DNA of 34,903 nucleotides from Xanthobacteraceae bacterium. Lineage in GTDB: Bacteria > Pseudomonadota > Alphaproteobacteria > Rhizobiales > Xanthobacteraceae. Under the pieces are notes generated by a model. That model was given only the letters and a program-made list of their open reading frames with translations, made no database searches and was not told where the DNA came from. How positions within the stretch are numbered: position 1 is the first letter of the stretch; each line of letters opens with the position of its first letter. Where the stretch lies: contig JANQIP010000250.1 in the NCBI GenBank assembly GCA_028282095.1, positions 2,501 to 37,403 of the forward strand, read 5' to 3'. This document shows positions 1 to 8,253 of this stretch, piece by piece. The position numbers were made by a program, and so were the translations under genes.

Positions 1-321
1 GCCCGGCTGGAAGACATGGCTGCCGAAGCGATAGCCGGCCTCGTCGTCAAACTCGGTGGCTTCGTCGTAGTCGAACACCCAGCGGGCATGCTCGCGGCCG
101 CCCGGCCGGTGCACCAGGCGGCCGGTCTCCTCCTCGTCGGCCCAGAACCGCCGCACCCCGCAATGTTCGCGGTATTTCTGCCATAGATGCGCGTCGATCC
201 GCCCGGCGGCGTCAAGCGGGGCGACGAACTCATAGCCATGACGTTCCGAGCCGCGTGGAAATTCCTTGGACCGGGCAAGGTTCAGGCGAATGCGCTTGAG
301 CTCATGCGGCAGTTGGGTCAT
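1..321 (-). CDS. Conserved hypothetical protein, C-terminal part missing (runs off window)
   Basis: A reading frame on the minus strand stays open for 107 codons from an ATG at 319-321 to the window edge, so the C-terminus is cut off. The visible protein begins MTQLPHELKRIRLNLARS, is polar and rich in Arg, Glu, Asp and aromatic residues, and has no signal peptide or membrane segment. It recalls small cytosolic proteins annotated as hypothetical in Bradyrhizobium relatives, but I know no function and see no catalytic motif. A copy of the dispersed hairpin repeat begins 21 bases upstream of the start, between it and the next gene. The frame call rests on the absence of stops over the whole stretch and natural-looking composition. 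Confidence 0.6.
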   Translation of the reverse strand, partial: MTQLPHELKRIRLNLARSKEFPRGSERHGYEFVAPLDAAGRIDAHLWQKYREHCGVRRFWADEEETGRLVHRPGGREHARWVFDYDEATEFDDEAGYRFGSHVFQPG

Positions 322-342
322 GCGATGCTCCGATACGCGCTA

Positions 343-442
343 GAGCGCGATCCATTCGGATTGAATCGATCGCGCGCTATTTCTCTTTGTTTCGTCGCAT
401 GATCTTGTCCGAAAAGTCTGCCAACTTTTCGGGATCATGCTC
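343..442 (+). repeat. Family 1 hairpin element, copy 1 (full length)
   Basis: This is a full 100-bp copy: GAGCGCGATCC end, pyrimidine-rich spacer (TTTCTCTTTGTTT), then the 44-nt hairpin GCATGATC...GATCATGC with arms CCGAAAAGT and ACTTTTCGG around loop CTGCCA. TA lies immediately left (341-342); the right flank is GA. It sits upstream of the partial gene on the minus strand. Confidence 0.9.
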
Positions 443-640
443 GAACCCCCGCCCCGGCTCCCTGAGCAGCATAGAGAATTTTTGCTCGCGAAAGCAGTGT
501 CGGTTTTGATCGGGATCATTCTCCCCACAATATTTGGTCCGCGCCGGTTTCGCCCGACATTTCGGCTTCGCATCGGTGGCATTCGCCTACGGCCTCCATT
601 TTCCGAGTGATTGCTTCGGGCCGCCGGAAGGAAGTGTTGA

Positions 641-712
641 TCCGTTCGTCCCCGCGCAAGCGGGGACCCAGGTTGCAGATACTGGTTTCCCGCTTTCGCG
701 GGAATGAACGGA
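641..712. repeat. Family 2 palindromic repeat, copy 1
   Basis: Two GC-rich hairpins (CCCCGC-gcaa-GCGGGG and CCCGC-tttc-GCGGG) lie inside outer arms TCCGTTC and GAACGGA, so the whole can fold as a cruciform or cloverleaf. A second copy is at 11825-11901. The type is common between genes in alphaproteobacteria. Confidence 0.8.
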
Positions 713-734
713 GTTCATAGGCCTATGAAGGCAC

Positions 735-810
735 AGACTTTTCGGACAAGATCATGCGACAGATAAAGAGTAAGGGAGCGCGATTGAACCAACCTGAAAC
801 CATCGCGCTC
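735..810 (-). repeat. Family 1 hairpin element, copy 2 (truncated)
   Basis: This copy is inverted and its hairpin end has lost the outer arm, starting at GCAGACTTTTCGG-like sequence. The GAGCGCGAT...ATCGCGCTC end is intact and followed by TA (811-812). The element ends only five bases before the ATG of the next gene, so its stem would abut the start codon in the mRNA. Confidence 0.8.
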
Positions 811-815
811 TAGCC

Positions 816-2354
816 ATGAACTCGAACGACGCCCAGCAAGAGATCTTCGCCTTTCTGGCCGACCCGGCGACCCATGGCGGTGACGCCGCGGTCAAGCGGA
901 TCGATACCCATGCCGCCTCGGTGTTCCTCGCCGGAACGCGGACGCTCAAGGTCAAACGCGCCGTGCGTTTCCCGTTCCTCGATTTCACGACGCTGGCGCG
1001 GCGCGAAGCGGTCTGCCGGGCGGAGATCGAGGCCAATCGGCCGTTTGCTCCCGATCTTTATCATGGCGTCATCCCCATCACCCGCGAAGCCGACGGCCGG
1101 CTCGCGCTCGGCGGGGCGGGCGAACCGGTGGAGTGGGCGGTTGCGATGCGGCGCTTCGACGAGACCCGCACGCTCGACCAGATCGCCGACCGCGCCGGCA
1201 TCGATCTCGATCTCGCCGACCGGCTGGCCCGCACCGTGGCCGCCGCCCATGCGCGCGCACCGATGGTCGAGGAACTCCCGTGGATCGCCGCGCTCGCCGC
1301 TTACATCGACCAGAACGATGCCGCCTTCGCCGCCAACGAAGCGCTGTTCCCGCCGCACAAGCGCGCGGAGCTCACGCGGGCGACGCGGGCTGCGCTCGCC
1401 AAAGCGCGACAGCTGCTCTTCATCCGCGGCGGGCGCGGCCTCGTGCGCCGCGGCCATGGCGATCTCCATCTCGGCAATATCGCCCTGATCGACGGCGAGC
1501 CGGTGCCCTTCGATGCGCTCGAGTTTGATCCGGTGATGGCGGCCGGCGATGTGCTCTACGACCTGTCCTTCCTCCTGATGGACCTCGTCGAACGCAATCT
1601 CGTGCCGGCGGCCAATGTGGTGTTCAACCGCTATCTCGCCGAAACCCGACGCGTCGAGGACTTCGATGGCCTCGCCGCGCTGCCGCTGTTTCTCTCGCTG
1701 CGCGCCGCGATCCGCGCCAAGGTGGTCGCGGCCCGGCCGGCAAGCGACCCAGATGGCGGGGCGGCGATCGCCAAGGCGGCGCGTACCTATTTTCGGCTGG
1801 CCTGCGAGCTGATCGCACCGCCCCCGCCCCTTGTCGTCGCCATCGGCGGATTGTCGGGCACCGGCAAGTCGATTCTGGCACGCGCGCTCGCCCCCTATAT
1901 TGCACCGCTGCCCGGCGCGGTGATTCTGCGGTCGGACACCAAACGCAAGGCGATTTTCGGGATCGCGGAGACGGCGCCGCTGCCGTCTGACGCCTACCAG
2001 CCGGAGGTGACCGACTACATCTACCTCACTTTGGTCGACGAGGCGCGGCGGCCCGCCACCGCCGGGCACTCGGTGATCGTCGACGCAGTCTTTGCCCGCC
2101 CGCAACAACGGCAGGCCATCGCCGCGGCGGCGCGGCAAAGCGGCGTGCGATTCGTCGGCCTGTTCCTCACCGCCGATCTCAACACCCGCGTCGAGCGCGT
2201 GCGTGGCCGCACGCGCGATGCTTCGGATGCCGACGAGCCGGAGGCGCGCCGGCAGGAGCAATACGACCTCGGCGTCATGGATTGGGTCGCGATCGATGCC
2301 TCGGGAACGCCGCAGGACACGCTCGCCCGCGCCCTCGATCAGATCATGTGCTGA
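816..2354 (+). CDS. APH-like kinase domain fused to a P-loop kinase/ATPase
   Basis: The 512-residue protein has two nucleotide-binding modules. The N-terminal part (about 1-330) has a choline/aminoglycoside-phosphotransferase-type catalytic loop HGDLHLGN at 214-221, followed by a DALEFDP segment at 233-239 in the place of the metal-binding loop. The C-terminal part (about 338-512) begins with Walker A GLSGTGKS at 345-352 and resembles the AAA_33/zeta-type kinase fold. This two-domain architecture is recurrent in proteobacteria, usually annotated as bifunctional aminoglycoside phosphotransferase/ATP-binding protein. The substrate is unknown and an antibiotic-resistance role should not be assumed. 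A repeat ends five bases before the ATG and no clear ribosome binding site is visible. The 3' end overlaps the convergent cyclase gene by 16 bases. Confidence 0.85.
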   Translation: MNSNDAQQEIFAFLADPATHGGDAAVKRIDTHAASVFLAGTRTLKVKRAVRFPFLDFTTLARREAVCRAEIEANRPFAPDLYHGVIPITREADGRLALGGAGEPVEWAVAMRRFDETRTLDQIADRAGIDLDLADRLARTVAAAHARAPMVEELPWIAALAAYIDQNDAAFAANEALFPPHKRAELTRATRAALAKARQLLFIRGGRGLVRRGHGDLHLGNIALIDGEPVPFDALEFDPVMAAGDVLYDLSFLLMDLVERNLVPAANVVFNRYLAETRRVEDFDGLAALPLFLSLRAAIRAKVVAARPASDPDGGAAIAKAARTYFRLACELIAPPPPLVVAIGGLSGTGKSILARALAPYIAPLPGAVILRSDTKRKAIFGIAETAPLPSDAYQPEVTDYIYLTLVDEARRPATAGHSVIVDAVFARPQQRQAIAAAARQSGVRFVGLFLTADLNTRVERVRGRTRDASDADEPEARRQEQYDLGVMDWVAIDASGTPQDTLARALDQIMC

Positions 2355-3388
2355 TGCCCCACCGGTGGCACGCCAATGGCACCGCCGATCACGCAGTTGC
2401 GCCCGCTCTGCTTGGCGGCGTAGAGGCGCCGATCGGCCTGCTCGATCACCACGTCCGACGAATGGCCTGTCTCGTGCTGGGCGATCCCGATCGACAAGGT
2501 CATCCGCCCCAGCTTCTCCTGAGTCGAACGACGGATCAGCTCCTTCTCGATCACCGCGCGCCGGATATTCTCGCCGACGGTCAGTGCATCCTTCAGCGCG
2601 GTGCACGGGAGAAGAACCGCGAACTCATCGCCGCCATAGCGAGCGATAACGTCGCCGCCGCGCACGGCGTTCTTGATCGCGAACGCGACCAGCCGCAGGA
2701 CGTCGTCGCCGATCTGATGGCCGAAATGGTCGTTGAAATCCTTAAAGCGATCGATATCGACGAGAACCAGCGACAGCGGCGTATTGGTGCTCTCGGCCCG
2801 TCCGATCATCTGCTTGAGCGCGAGATCGAACAGCTTCCGGTTGGCCACCGCCGTCAGCGGGTCGGTCATGCTCTCGATGCGAAGGACCTCGATCTTGTCC
2901 TGGAGCTCGCGAACTTGCGCTTCCGAGTTCTCGAGCTGCCTCTGCAGCAGCGCATTGGTGTTCTGAATCTCCTCGGTCGAGCGAATGAGCGCGTCCACGA
3001 TCGCCCCGACCGCTTCGGGATCACCCAGATGGTCGAGTTTCTTCGATGCGGTCTCCAGCTCGGTGCCGTACCCGTTCGCCGAGCCATAGGCCGTGTTGAT
3101 AAGACCGGCCACCAGTTCCGCCTCGTCGCGCAGATTCTCCCCCACCGCAAACAGGTGCTGCAGATGGCGGTTGTGGGACAGATGACGATTATAGATGTCC
3201 GATATGGCGTCGTCCGTCAGCGCGCCGGCTTCGATCAACGTATTGACGTCGCGGTTGAGCGACTGGTTGTGACCTGAAAGGTAAACGAACCAAGTCTCGA
3301 ATGACATCGGATCAGGCGTCAATCCGGTCGCCTTGATCCGCGCAAGGACCTCCTCGGCCTTCGTAAACCCAATTGTTTCGGACCCCAT
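2339..3388 (-). CDS. Diguanylate cyclase (GGDEF domain) with intact inhibitory site
   Basis: The 349-residue protein has an N-terminal helical region (1-135) of unknown sensing role with no obvious membrane segment, a likely coiled-coil linker (about 136-172), and a C-terminal GGDEF domain opened by TDPLTAVANR at 175-184. The active-site loop is GGDEF at 252-256, so it should make c-di-GMP from two GTP. RGGD at 243-246, five residues before the loop, matches the RxxD inhibitory site, so product feedback is expected. The final residues run into the convergent APH/P-loop gene, the two stop codons lying within a 16-base overlap. The start is the ATG at 3386-3388; the upstream region is AT-richer than the surroundings and probably holds the promoter. 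Confidence 0.93.
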   Translation of the reverse strand: MGSETIGFTKAEEVLARIKATGLTPDPMSFETWFVYLSGHNQSLNRDVNTLIEAGALTDDAISDIYNRHLSHNRHLQHLFAVGENLRDEAELVAGLINTAYGSANGYGTELETASKKLDHLGDPEAVGAIVDALIRSTEEIQNTNALLQRQLENSEAQVRELQDKIEVLRIESMTDPLTAVANRKLFDLALKQMIGRAESTNTPLSLVLVDIDRFKDFNDHFGHQIGDDVLRLVAFAIKNAVRGGDVIARYGGDEFAVLLPCTALKDALTVGENIRRAVIEKELIRRSTQEKLGRMTLSIGIAQHETGHSSDVVIEQADRRLYAAKQSGRNCVIGGAIGVPPVGHQHMI

Positions 3389-3860
3389 CCGTATGAGCTC
3401 CCGATTCCCTCGTGTCGCAACAGACTTGCATTCTAAGGAACAAAGGTTGTAAATGGGTGTAACACGACTGAACGTGGCGAAAACCTGTTCGAATTTTCGA
3501 TGAACGCTGCTGTTCAGTGAGTTACGGCGGTGAGCATCCCCGACAGAGCCGGGAACTTAGGACGTGAGCCGCTCAAGGCGGCCGGTTGGGATCGCTGAAG
3601 CGGCGGCCACGATGAGAATCCCGTGCCCCACCTGCAACAGCTTTCGGATTTACCTGCTTTTCCCGTCTACTCAACCAATAAGAGAAAGCAGCGATCGTCT
3701 TGTGCTGGCTGGCCCTGTTGACGCCGCTTGCTGCCGGCTCAAGCAGCGTCCACTCCAACAATTATGAAGACTAATACAAACTGAAAACTGGCACTGCGAT
3801 CCCGGCAGAGCCGGGTCTCTTCTTGGACGCTAGCCTGTTTGGCTTGGCCCGACAAGCCTA
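3389..3860. other. Intergenic region without a recognisable gene
   Basis: About 470 bases between the divergent cyclase start and a repeat. Short open frames here (for example 3564-3767) have no recognisable protein features. A GC-rich hairpin (CCCGGC-aga-GCCGGG, near 3800-3816) is followed by TCTCTTCTT and could be a plus-strand terminator for an unidentified transcript. I looked for 6S, SRP, RNase P and tmRNA motifs and saw none. Confidence 0.5.
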
Positions 3861-3994
3861 GAGCATGATCCCGAAACGTTGGCGGACTTGAAAAGAGCGT
3901 GATTGATACAAGGACAAGCAATCGCGCTCTCTTTCTATTTGTTTCCTCGCATGATCTTGTCCGGAAAGTCTGCCAACTTTTCGGGATCCTGCTC
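3861..3994. repeat. Family 1 hairpin element, copy 3 (hairpin sequence at both ends, TA on both sides)
   Basis: The left end begins GAGCATGATCCCGAAACG and the right end reads the same inward on the other strand (GAGCAGGATCCCGAAAAG), giving inverted termini of nearly 30 bp. TA lies at 3859-3860 and again at 3995-3996. The inner part holds the usual GAGCG...CGCTC palindrome, spacer and full hairpin. The right TA plus the first element base forms the TAG stop of hldE. Confidence 0.85.
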
Positions 3995-5523
3995 TAAGAC
4001 TTGGGCGCCGCAAAGCCTGACCCGGCAGACCTAATCGAGGAGCCTTTCCGCCCGCCGAGGCGTTCGGAGCGCGACAAAATGCTTGACGTCGAATGGCCCG
4101 GCACAACGTCCACCAGCAACACCTCGCCCCCATAGCCCTCGACGAGGTCGCGCCCGACCACTTGATCGAGCCGATAATCGCTCCCCTTGACCAGGACCGT
4201 CGGGCGCAGGCGAGCAATCAGCTCGATCGGCGTATCCTCCTCGAAGACCGCCACGAGGTCGACCGCCTCGAGCGCGGCAAGCACGTCGGCGCGTGCATGA
4301 ACATTCTGGATCGGACGCTGCTCCCCCTTGAGCCGGCGAACCGAGCCGTCGCTGTTGAGACCGACGATCAACCGGTCGCAAGCCGCGCGCGACTGTGTCA
4401 GCAGCTTCACATGGCCGGGATGCAGGATATCGAAGCAGCCATTGGTGAAGCCGATGCGCAGTCCCTGCGCCCGCCATTCACGCACGCGCTCGTCCAAGAC
4501 GACCGCGTCGAACACGATCTTCTCTTCCGAGGCGAGCGCAGCGGCGGGAAGAATGCGCGAGCGCAGCTCGAGCGAGGAGACGGTTGCGGTTCCACGCTTG
4601 CCGACAACGACGGAAGCCGCGGCATTTGCCGCGCGCATCGCCGCCTCGAAACCCGCATTCATGCCAAGGAAGGCCGCGAGCACGGCAACCACGGTGTCGC
4701 CTGCTCCGGATACGTCGCGCACGCGCACCGGATAGGCCGGCACGTGCAGCGGCTCTTGCGCTGCGACCTTCAGCAGCATGCCGTCCTCGCTGAGTGTCAC
4801 CAACACCGCTTCGCTCTCGACCATGCGCTGGAGTTCGGCGGCAGCGGCGGCGAGCTCGGCGCGGTCGCGCACCGGGCGATGCGTCGCCTCGCCCAATTCC
4901 TTGCGATTGGGGGTGATCAGCGTCGCGCCGCGATAGATGGAAAAATCCGGCCCCTTGGGATCGACCACGACGACCTTGCCGAGCCCGCGCGCAGTCTCGA
5001 TCGTCGCACGGATGACGCGCGGCGTCAGCGTGCCCTTGGCGTAATCGGAGAGGATGACCGCATTTGCGCGCGGCAGCGCCGCCTGGATGCGCGCGATCAG
5101 TTCGCCCTCAATCTCGGTCGACACGGGCGCCGCAACCTCCCAGTCGGCGCGCAACAGATGGGTCGAGTAATGCTCAGAGACAAAACGCAGCTTGTGCACG
5201 GTCGGCCGCGACCGATCGATGATGAGGTCCGGCTCGATCAGCCCTTGGTGGCGACCGATCGCGGCGTGCAGCATGCGGCCCGCTTCGTCGTCTCCGATCA
5301 CGCCGAGAAAGACACAGCGCGCGCCGAGGCTCGCGATATTGCAGGCGACATTGCCGGCCCCGCCGATCAGCCTGTCTTCGCGCTTGACCGCCAGCACCGG
5401 CACCGGCGCCTCCGGCGAGACGCGGGACACCTCGCCATAGACGAAATCGTCGAGCATCGGGTCGCCGATGCAGAGCACGGTCTCATCGGCAAGGCGAGCG
5501 AGAAAGGCGGCGAAATCAAACAT
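3994..5523 (-). CDS. hldE: Bifunctional heptose-7-phosphate kinase / heptose-1-phosphate adenylyltransferase
   Basis: The 509-residue protein makes ADP-heptose for the lipopolysaccharide inner core. The N-terminal PfkB-type sugar kinase (about 1-325) has [21 protein letters not shown] near the start and the anion-hole motif GAGD at 273-276 with D276 as expected catalytic base. The C-terminal nucleotidyltransferase (about 340-485) has [12 protein letters not shown] at 360-371, including the HxGH signature, and the conserved GHSTSSIL segment near 477. Length fits the fused HldE form. The last ~20 residues look like a non-conserved extension, and the TAG stop (3996-3994) is the junction between flanking TA and the repeat at 3861-3994. 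It starts 31 bases downstream of hldD and is probably cotranscribed with it. Confidence 0.96.
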   Translation of the reverse strand: MFDFAAFLARLADETVLCIGDPMLDDFVYGEVSRVSPEAPVPVLAVKREDRLIGGAGNVACNIASLGARCVFLGVIGDDEAGRMLHAAIGRHQGLIEPDLIIDRSRPTVHKLRFVSEHYSTHLLRADWEVAAPVSTEIEGELIARIQAALPRANAVILSDYAKGTLTPRVIRATIETARGLGKVVVVDPKGPDFSIYRGATLITPNRKELGEATHRPVRDRAELAAAAAELQRMVESEAVLVTLSEDGMLLKVAAQEPLHVPAYPVRVRDVSGAGDTVVAVLAAFLGMNAGFEAAMRAANAAASVVVGKRGTATVSSLELRSRILPAAALASEEKIVFDAVVLDERVREWRAQGLRIGFTNGCFDILHPGHVKLLTQSRAACDRLIVGLNSDGSVRRLKGEQRPIQNVHARADVLAALEAVDLVAVFEEDTPIELIARLRPTVLVKGSDYRLDQVVGRDLVEGYGGEVLLVDVVPGHSTSSILSRSERLGGRKGSSIRSAGSGFAAPKS

Positions 5524-5554
5524 CGGTCCTGCCTGCCGGATTGCGCGCGGCGTC

Positions 5555-6535
5555 TCAACGATAGCGGTCCGGCCGGTCGAGGAAGCCGGTCACATAACGC
5601 TCGACGGCGGTTTCGAGCGGCGTGAAGCCGCCATTGTATCCGACCCGGCGCAGCTTCTCGACGGAGCCTTGCGTGAAATACTGGTACTGCTCGCGGATCG
5701 CTTCCGGCATATCCACATAGGCGATGGCAGGCTCGCGTCCGAGCGCGCGAAACACCGCGGTGATGGTATCGCGGAAGCTGCGCGCCGCGCCGGTGCCGAC
5801 ATTGAACAGGCCAGACACGCGCGGGCTGTCGAGAAACCAGCGCAGCACTGCCACCGCGTCGTCGACATAGATGAAGTCGCGCCGCTGGTCGCCATCGGCG
5901 ATGCCTTCCCGATGCGATTTGAACAGGCGCACGGTGGCACCATTGCGGGCATCGTCAAAGCGCTTGGCGATGAGACTCATCATCTCGCCCTTGTGGTATT
6001 CGTTGGGTCCGAACACGTTGAAGAATTTCAGACCGACCCATTGCGGCGGCATCGGCTCGCAGCGCCCGAGCCGCGCCATCACGGCAAGATCGAACAGATG
6101 CTTGCTCCAGCCATAGAGGTTGAGCGGTCGCAATCGCCGCAGCGCCGGCAAACTCTCGTCGTCGTCGAAACCCTGCGCGCCGTCGCCATAGGTCGCCGCC
6201 GAGGAGGCATAGATGAACGGCGTTCGCGTCTGCGCGCACCAGTCGAGCAAGCGCAGCGACAGGCGGAAATTGCTCTCCACGACGAGATCGGCGTCACGCG
6301 CCGTGGTGTCGGAGATGGCGCCGAGGTGAATGACGGCGTCGAGCTTGCGACCATCCAGCCAGCGAAACAGGTCCTCGGGCGGGACGACATCGGCCAGTTC
6401 GCGCTTGGCAAGGTTGCGCCATTTGTCCTCGCAGCCGAGCCGGTCGCTCACGACGATATCGGCGCGACCGGACTCGTTGAGGCTCGCCACCACATTCGAT
6501 CCGATGAATCCCGCCCCACCCGTCACCAGCAGCAT
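5555..6535 (-). CDS. hldD: ADP-L-glycero-D-manno-heptose 6-epimerase
   Basis: The 326-residue Rossmann-fold protein is an extended SDR that epimerises ADP-D,D-heptose at C6, the last step of ADP-heptose synthesis. The NAD(P)-binding motif [10 protein letters not shown] is at 5-14, a [10 protein letters not shown] segment carries the conserved serine, and LYGWSK gives the YxxxK catalytic pair. I chose the ATG at 6533-6535 because the product then begins [14 protein letters not shown], as the family does; an ATG nine codons upstream (6562) is possible. The open frame continues far upstream in overlapping frames, but that part is not protein-like. It is followed after 31 bases by hldE and is divergent from waaF. 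Confidence 0.95.
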   Translation of the reverse strand: MLLVTGGAGFIGSNVVASLNESGRADIVVSDRLGCEDKWRNLAKRELADVVPPEDLFRWLDGRKLDAVIHLGAISDTTARDADLVVESNFRLSLRLLDWCAQTRTPFIYASSAATYGDGAQGFDDDESLPALRRLRPLNLYGWSKHLFDLAVMARLGRCEPMPPQWVGLKFFNVFGPNEYHKGEMMSLIAKRFDDARNGATVRLFKSHREGIADGDQRRDFIYVDDAVAVLRWFLDSPRVSGLFNVGTGAARSFRDTITAVFRALGREPAIAYVDMPEAIREQYQYFTQGSVEKLRRVGYNGGFTPLETAVERYVTGFLDRPDRYR

Positions 6536-6597
6536 CGCTCGCGCCCCACGGCTTTTGCCCATTCCATTACGCTCGTCATCAACGCCCGTTCGTTCCG

Positions 6598-6629
6598 TCT
6601 TTCGGATGAGATCATGCGACCAAACAAGA
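6598..6629 (-). repeat. Family 1 hairpin element, remnant
   Basis: CTTTCGGATGAGATCATGCGACCAAACAA matches the inner arm, outer arm and spacer of the inverted element; the rest is missing. It lies in the hldD-waaF divergent region. Confidence 0.6.
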
Positions 6630-6759
6630 TGTCGTCGGTCGCGGTCGCATCGTCCGTCGGCGAGTTTGCCGCCGCCCGAAATCACGTTGCCGCGCCGGCC
6701 GACCGGCTCTCCTTTGCCCGACGCGGCAGCGCGGCGCAACACCGCCCGCGCGGTTGTAC

Positions 6760-6800
6760 ATTCGGACAAGATCATGCGACAAGACAGTGAGAAGGAGCGC
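6760..6800 (-). repeat. Family 1 hairpin element, remnant
   Basis: TTCGGACAAGATCATGCGAC followed by a decayed spacer and GGAGCGCACGCG corresponds to part of an inverted copy. It ends about 50 bases before waaF. Together with the remnant at 6598-6629 it may be one older insertion split by later sequence. Confidence 0.6.
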
Positions 6801-6853
6801 ACGCGCCAACGGGCGCCTGGTTGCTCCGCTCGCCAAGGCAGAGCATTGCGCGG

Positions 6854-7942
6854 ATGAACATCCATTCGCAGTCCACCGTGGCACCGAACGCCGGTCACGC
6901 CGAAGCCCCGATCCTCATCATTCCCTATATGTGGATCGGCGATTTCGTGCGCTGTCATTCGGTCGTGCGGGTGATCAAGGCGCGCGCGCCGGACCGTCCG
7001 GTCGATTTTCTTACCAGCGCGACGGCGGCGCCGCTGCTCGACTACATGCCAGGCGTGCGGCAAGGAATCGTCTGCGACCTGCCGCGCAATCGCCTCGCCT
7101 TCGCCGACCACCGGGCGCTGGCGGAGCGGCTGCGGCGGGAGGGCTACGGCCAGGCGCTTGTCATGTCGCGCAAGTGGAAAGCTGCGCTGGCGCCCTTTCT
7201 TGCCGGCATCCCGCGGCGGACGGGCCTTGTCGGCGAGTGGCGGTTCGGCCTCATCAACGACCTTCGCTTCGGCGAGCGCCGGCTGCCGCGCATGATCGAC
7301 CAATGTGCAACCCTCGCTTTGCCGAAAGACACTGCACCGCCACCGGACTGGCCGGCGCCGGTATTGGCGGTGTCCGCCGCGGAGAGCGGCGCGTGGCGGG
7401 AAAGGCTCGGAATCGCGCGCAACGACGATCCCATCACAGCGTTCGCTCCCGGCGCGGTCGGGCCCGCCAAGCGTTGGCCCGTCGATTACTATGGCGAGCT
7501 CGCCAAACGGCTTGTCGCGAAGGGGCATGCCGTCTGGGTGCTCGGCGGACCGGCCGAGCGCCCGCTCGCCGCCGAGATCGCCGCTATTGCCGGTCCGCGG
7601 GTGCAGGACCTTACCGGCCCGGATCTGCGCAACGCCATTCTCGCGCTCGCAGCGGCCGATGTCGCGGTATCGAACGATTCCGGGCTCATGCATGTCGCCG
7701 CCGCGCTCGGCACGCCGACGATCGGCATATTCGGCCCGACAAGCCCATGGCACTGGGCACCGCTGAACCCGCTCGCCGCCATCATCGAGGCGGCCATCGA
7801 TCTACCGTGCCGGCCCTGCCATAAGCCGGTCTGCCGTCTCGATCATCATCGCTGCATGCGGGACATCACGCCCGATATCGTACTGCAGGCGGTCGAGGCG
7901 ACCTATGGCGTTTCGGCACCGCCGCGCGTAGTCCGACATTGA
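6854..7942 (+). CDS. waaF: ADP-heptose:LPS heptosyltransferase II (GT9)
   Basis: The 362-residue GT9 glycosyltransferase is expected to add the second heptose to the lipopolysaccharide core at the cytoplasmic face of the inner membrane. Visible family features are IIPYMWIGDFVRCHS near the N-terminus, the FAPGAVGPAKRWP donor-site segment around 195-210, VSNDSGLMHVAAALGTPTIG near 280, and FGPTSPWHWAPL with the conserved cysteine cluster CRPCHKPVC after it. These match WaaF rather than WaaC. The ATG at 6854 is chosen; a TTG at 6821 would add 11 residues with no family support. It is divergent from hldD-hldE and lies about 2.7 kb from waaC, so the core genes are close but not one operon. No strong ribosome binding site is seen. 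Confidence 0.93.
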   Translation: MNIHSQSTVAPNAGHAEAPILIIPYMWIGDFVRCHSVVRVIKARAPDRPVDFLTSATAAPLLDYMPGVRQGIVCDLPRNRLAFADHRALAERLRREGYGQALVMSRKWKAALAPFLAGIPRRTGLVGEWRFGLINDLRFGERRLPRMIDQCATLALPKDTAPPPDWPAPVLAVSAAESGAWRERLGIARNDDPITAFAPGAVGPAKRWPVDYYGELAKRLVAKGHAVWVLGGPAERPLAAEIAAIAGPRVQDLTGPDLRNAILALAAADVAVSNDSGLMHVAAALGTPTIGIFGPTSPWHWAPLNPLAAIIEAAIDLPCRPCHKPVCRLDHHRCMRDITPDIVLQAVEATYGVSAPPRVVRH

Positions 7943-7992
7943 GCATGGTTCCCGCAGGGCGCGGGCGCGAGCCGTTCACCTGTTCGCTGCCG

Positions 7993-8039
7993 CTACCTCA
8001 TGGCGAGGTGCGCCGCGAAGCTGTGCGTTTCGAATCATA
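7993..8039. repeat. Degenerate intergenic repeat of a third type (CCTCATGGCGAGG...CGAATCAT)
   Basis: CTACCTCATGGCGAGGTG, a GCGCCGCGAAG core and a final CGTTTCGAATCAT resemble a palindromic repeat I associate with Bradyrhizobium relatives (CCTCATGGTGAGG...TCGAACCATGAGG). Only one copy is seen here and its right arm is decayed. Confidence 0.4.
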
Positions 8040-8057
8040 CCGACGCAATCGACACTC

Positions 8058-8152
8058 GAGCGCGATTGCTTTGATTCAACCGCGCTCTATTTCTCTTTGT
8101 TTGGTCGCATGATCTTGCCCGAAAAGTCTGCCAACTTTTCGGGATCATGCTC
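8058..8152 (+). repeat. Family 1 hairpin element, copy 4 (full length)
   Basis: A 95-bp copy with both ends and a near-perfect 44-nt hairpin. TA follows it (8153-8154). It lies downstream of waaF and of the converging GAF-GGDEF gene, so it is in the 3' region of both. Confidence 0.9.
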
Positions 8153-8155
8153 TAA

Positions 8156-8178
8156 ACCTCCCGCTGAAAGGGGGAGGT
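8156..8178. repeat. Short hairpin ACCTCCC...GGGAGGT
   Basis: A 7-bp perfect stem, four bases beyond copy 4 of family 1. Related CCCTCCCC...GGGGAGGG hairpins are at 11929-11952 and 15455-15475. No T tract follows. Confidence 0.6.
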
Positions 8179-8253
8179 GATGGACTCAAGCCCGAGGCGG
8201 CTACTCGGAAAGCGTATCATGCTCTCAACGAATGGCGCTTTGAGATTTCTCGC

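Noticed and set aside
401..442. The 44-nt hairpin as an intrinsic terminator
   Set aside because: The stem is strong, but no copy has a T tract after it. A role in RNA stability or processing is possible; classical termination is not supported.
810..2606. A 598-codon minus-strand open frame opposite the APH/P-loop gene
   Set aside because: It is the antisense shadow of a well-supported gene, with Arg/Gly/Asp-rich low-complexity translation and no family features.
3564..3767. Small protein gene in the 3.5-kb intergenic region
   Set aside because: No convincing ribosome binding site or family likeness, and an equally long frame lies on the opposite strand.
5468..6790. A 440-codon plus-strand open frame opposite hldD
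   Set aside because: Antisense shadow of hldD in GC-rich DNA; the translation resembles no protein family and the minus-strand gene is certain.
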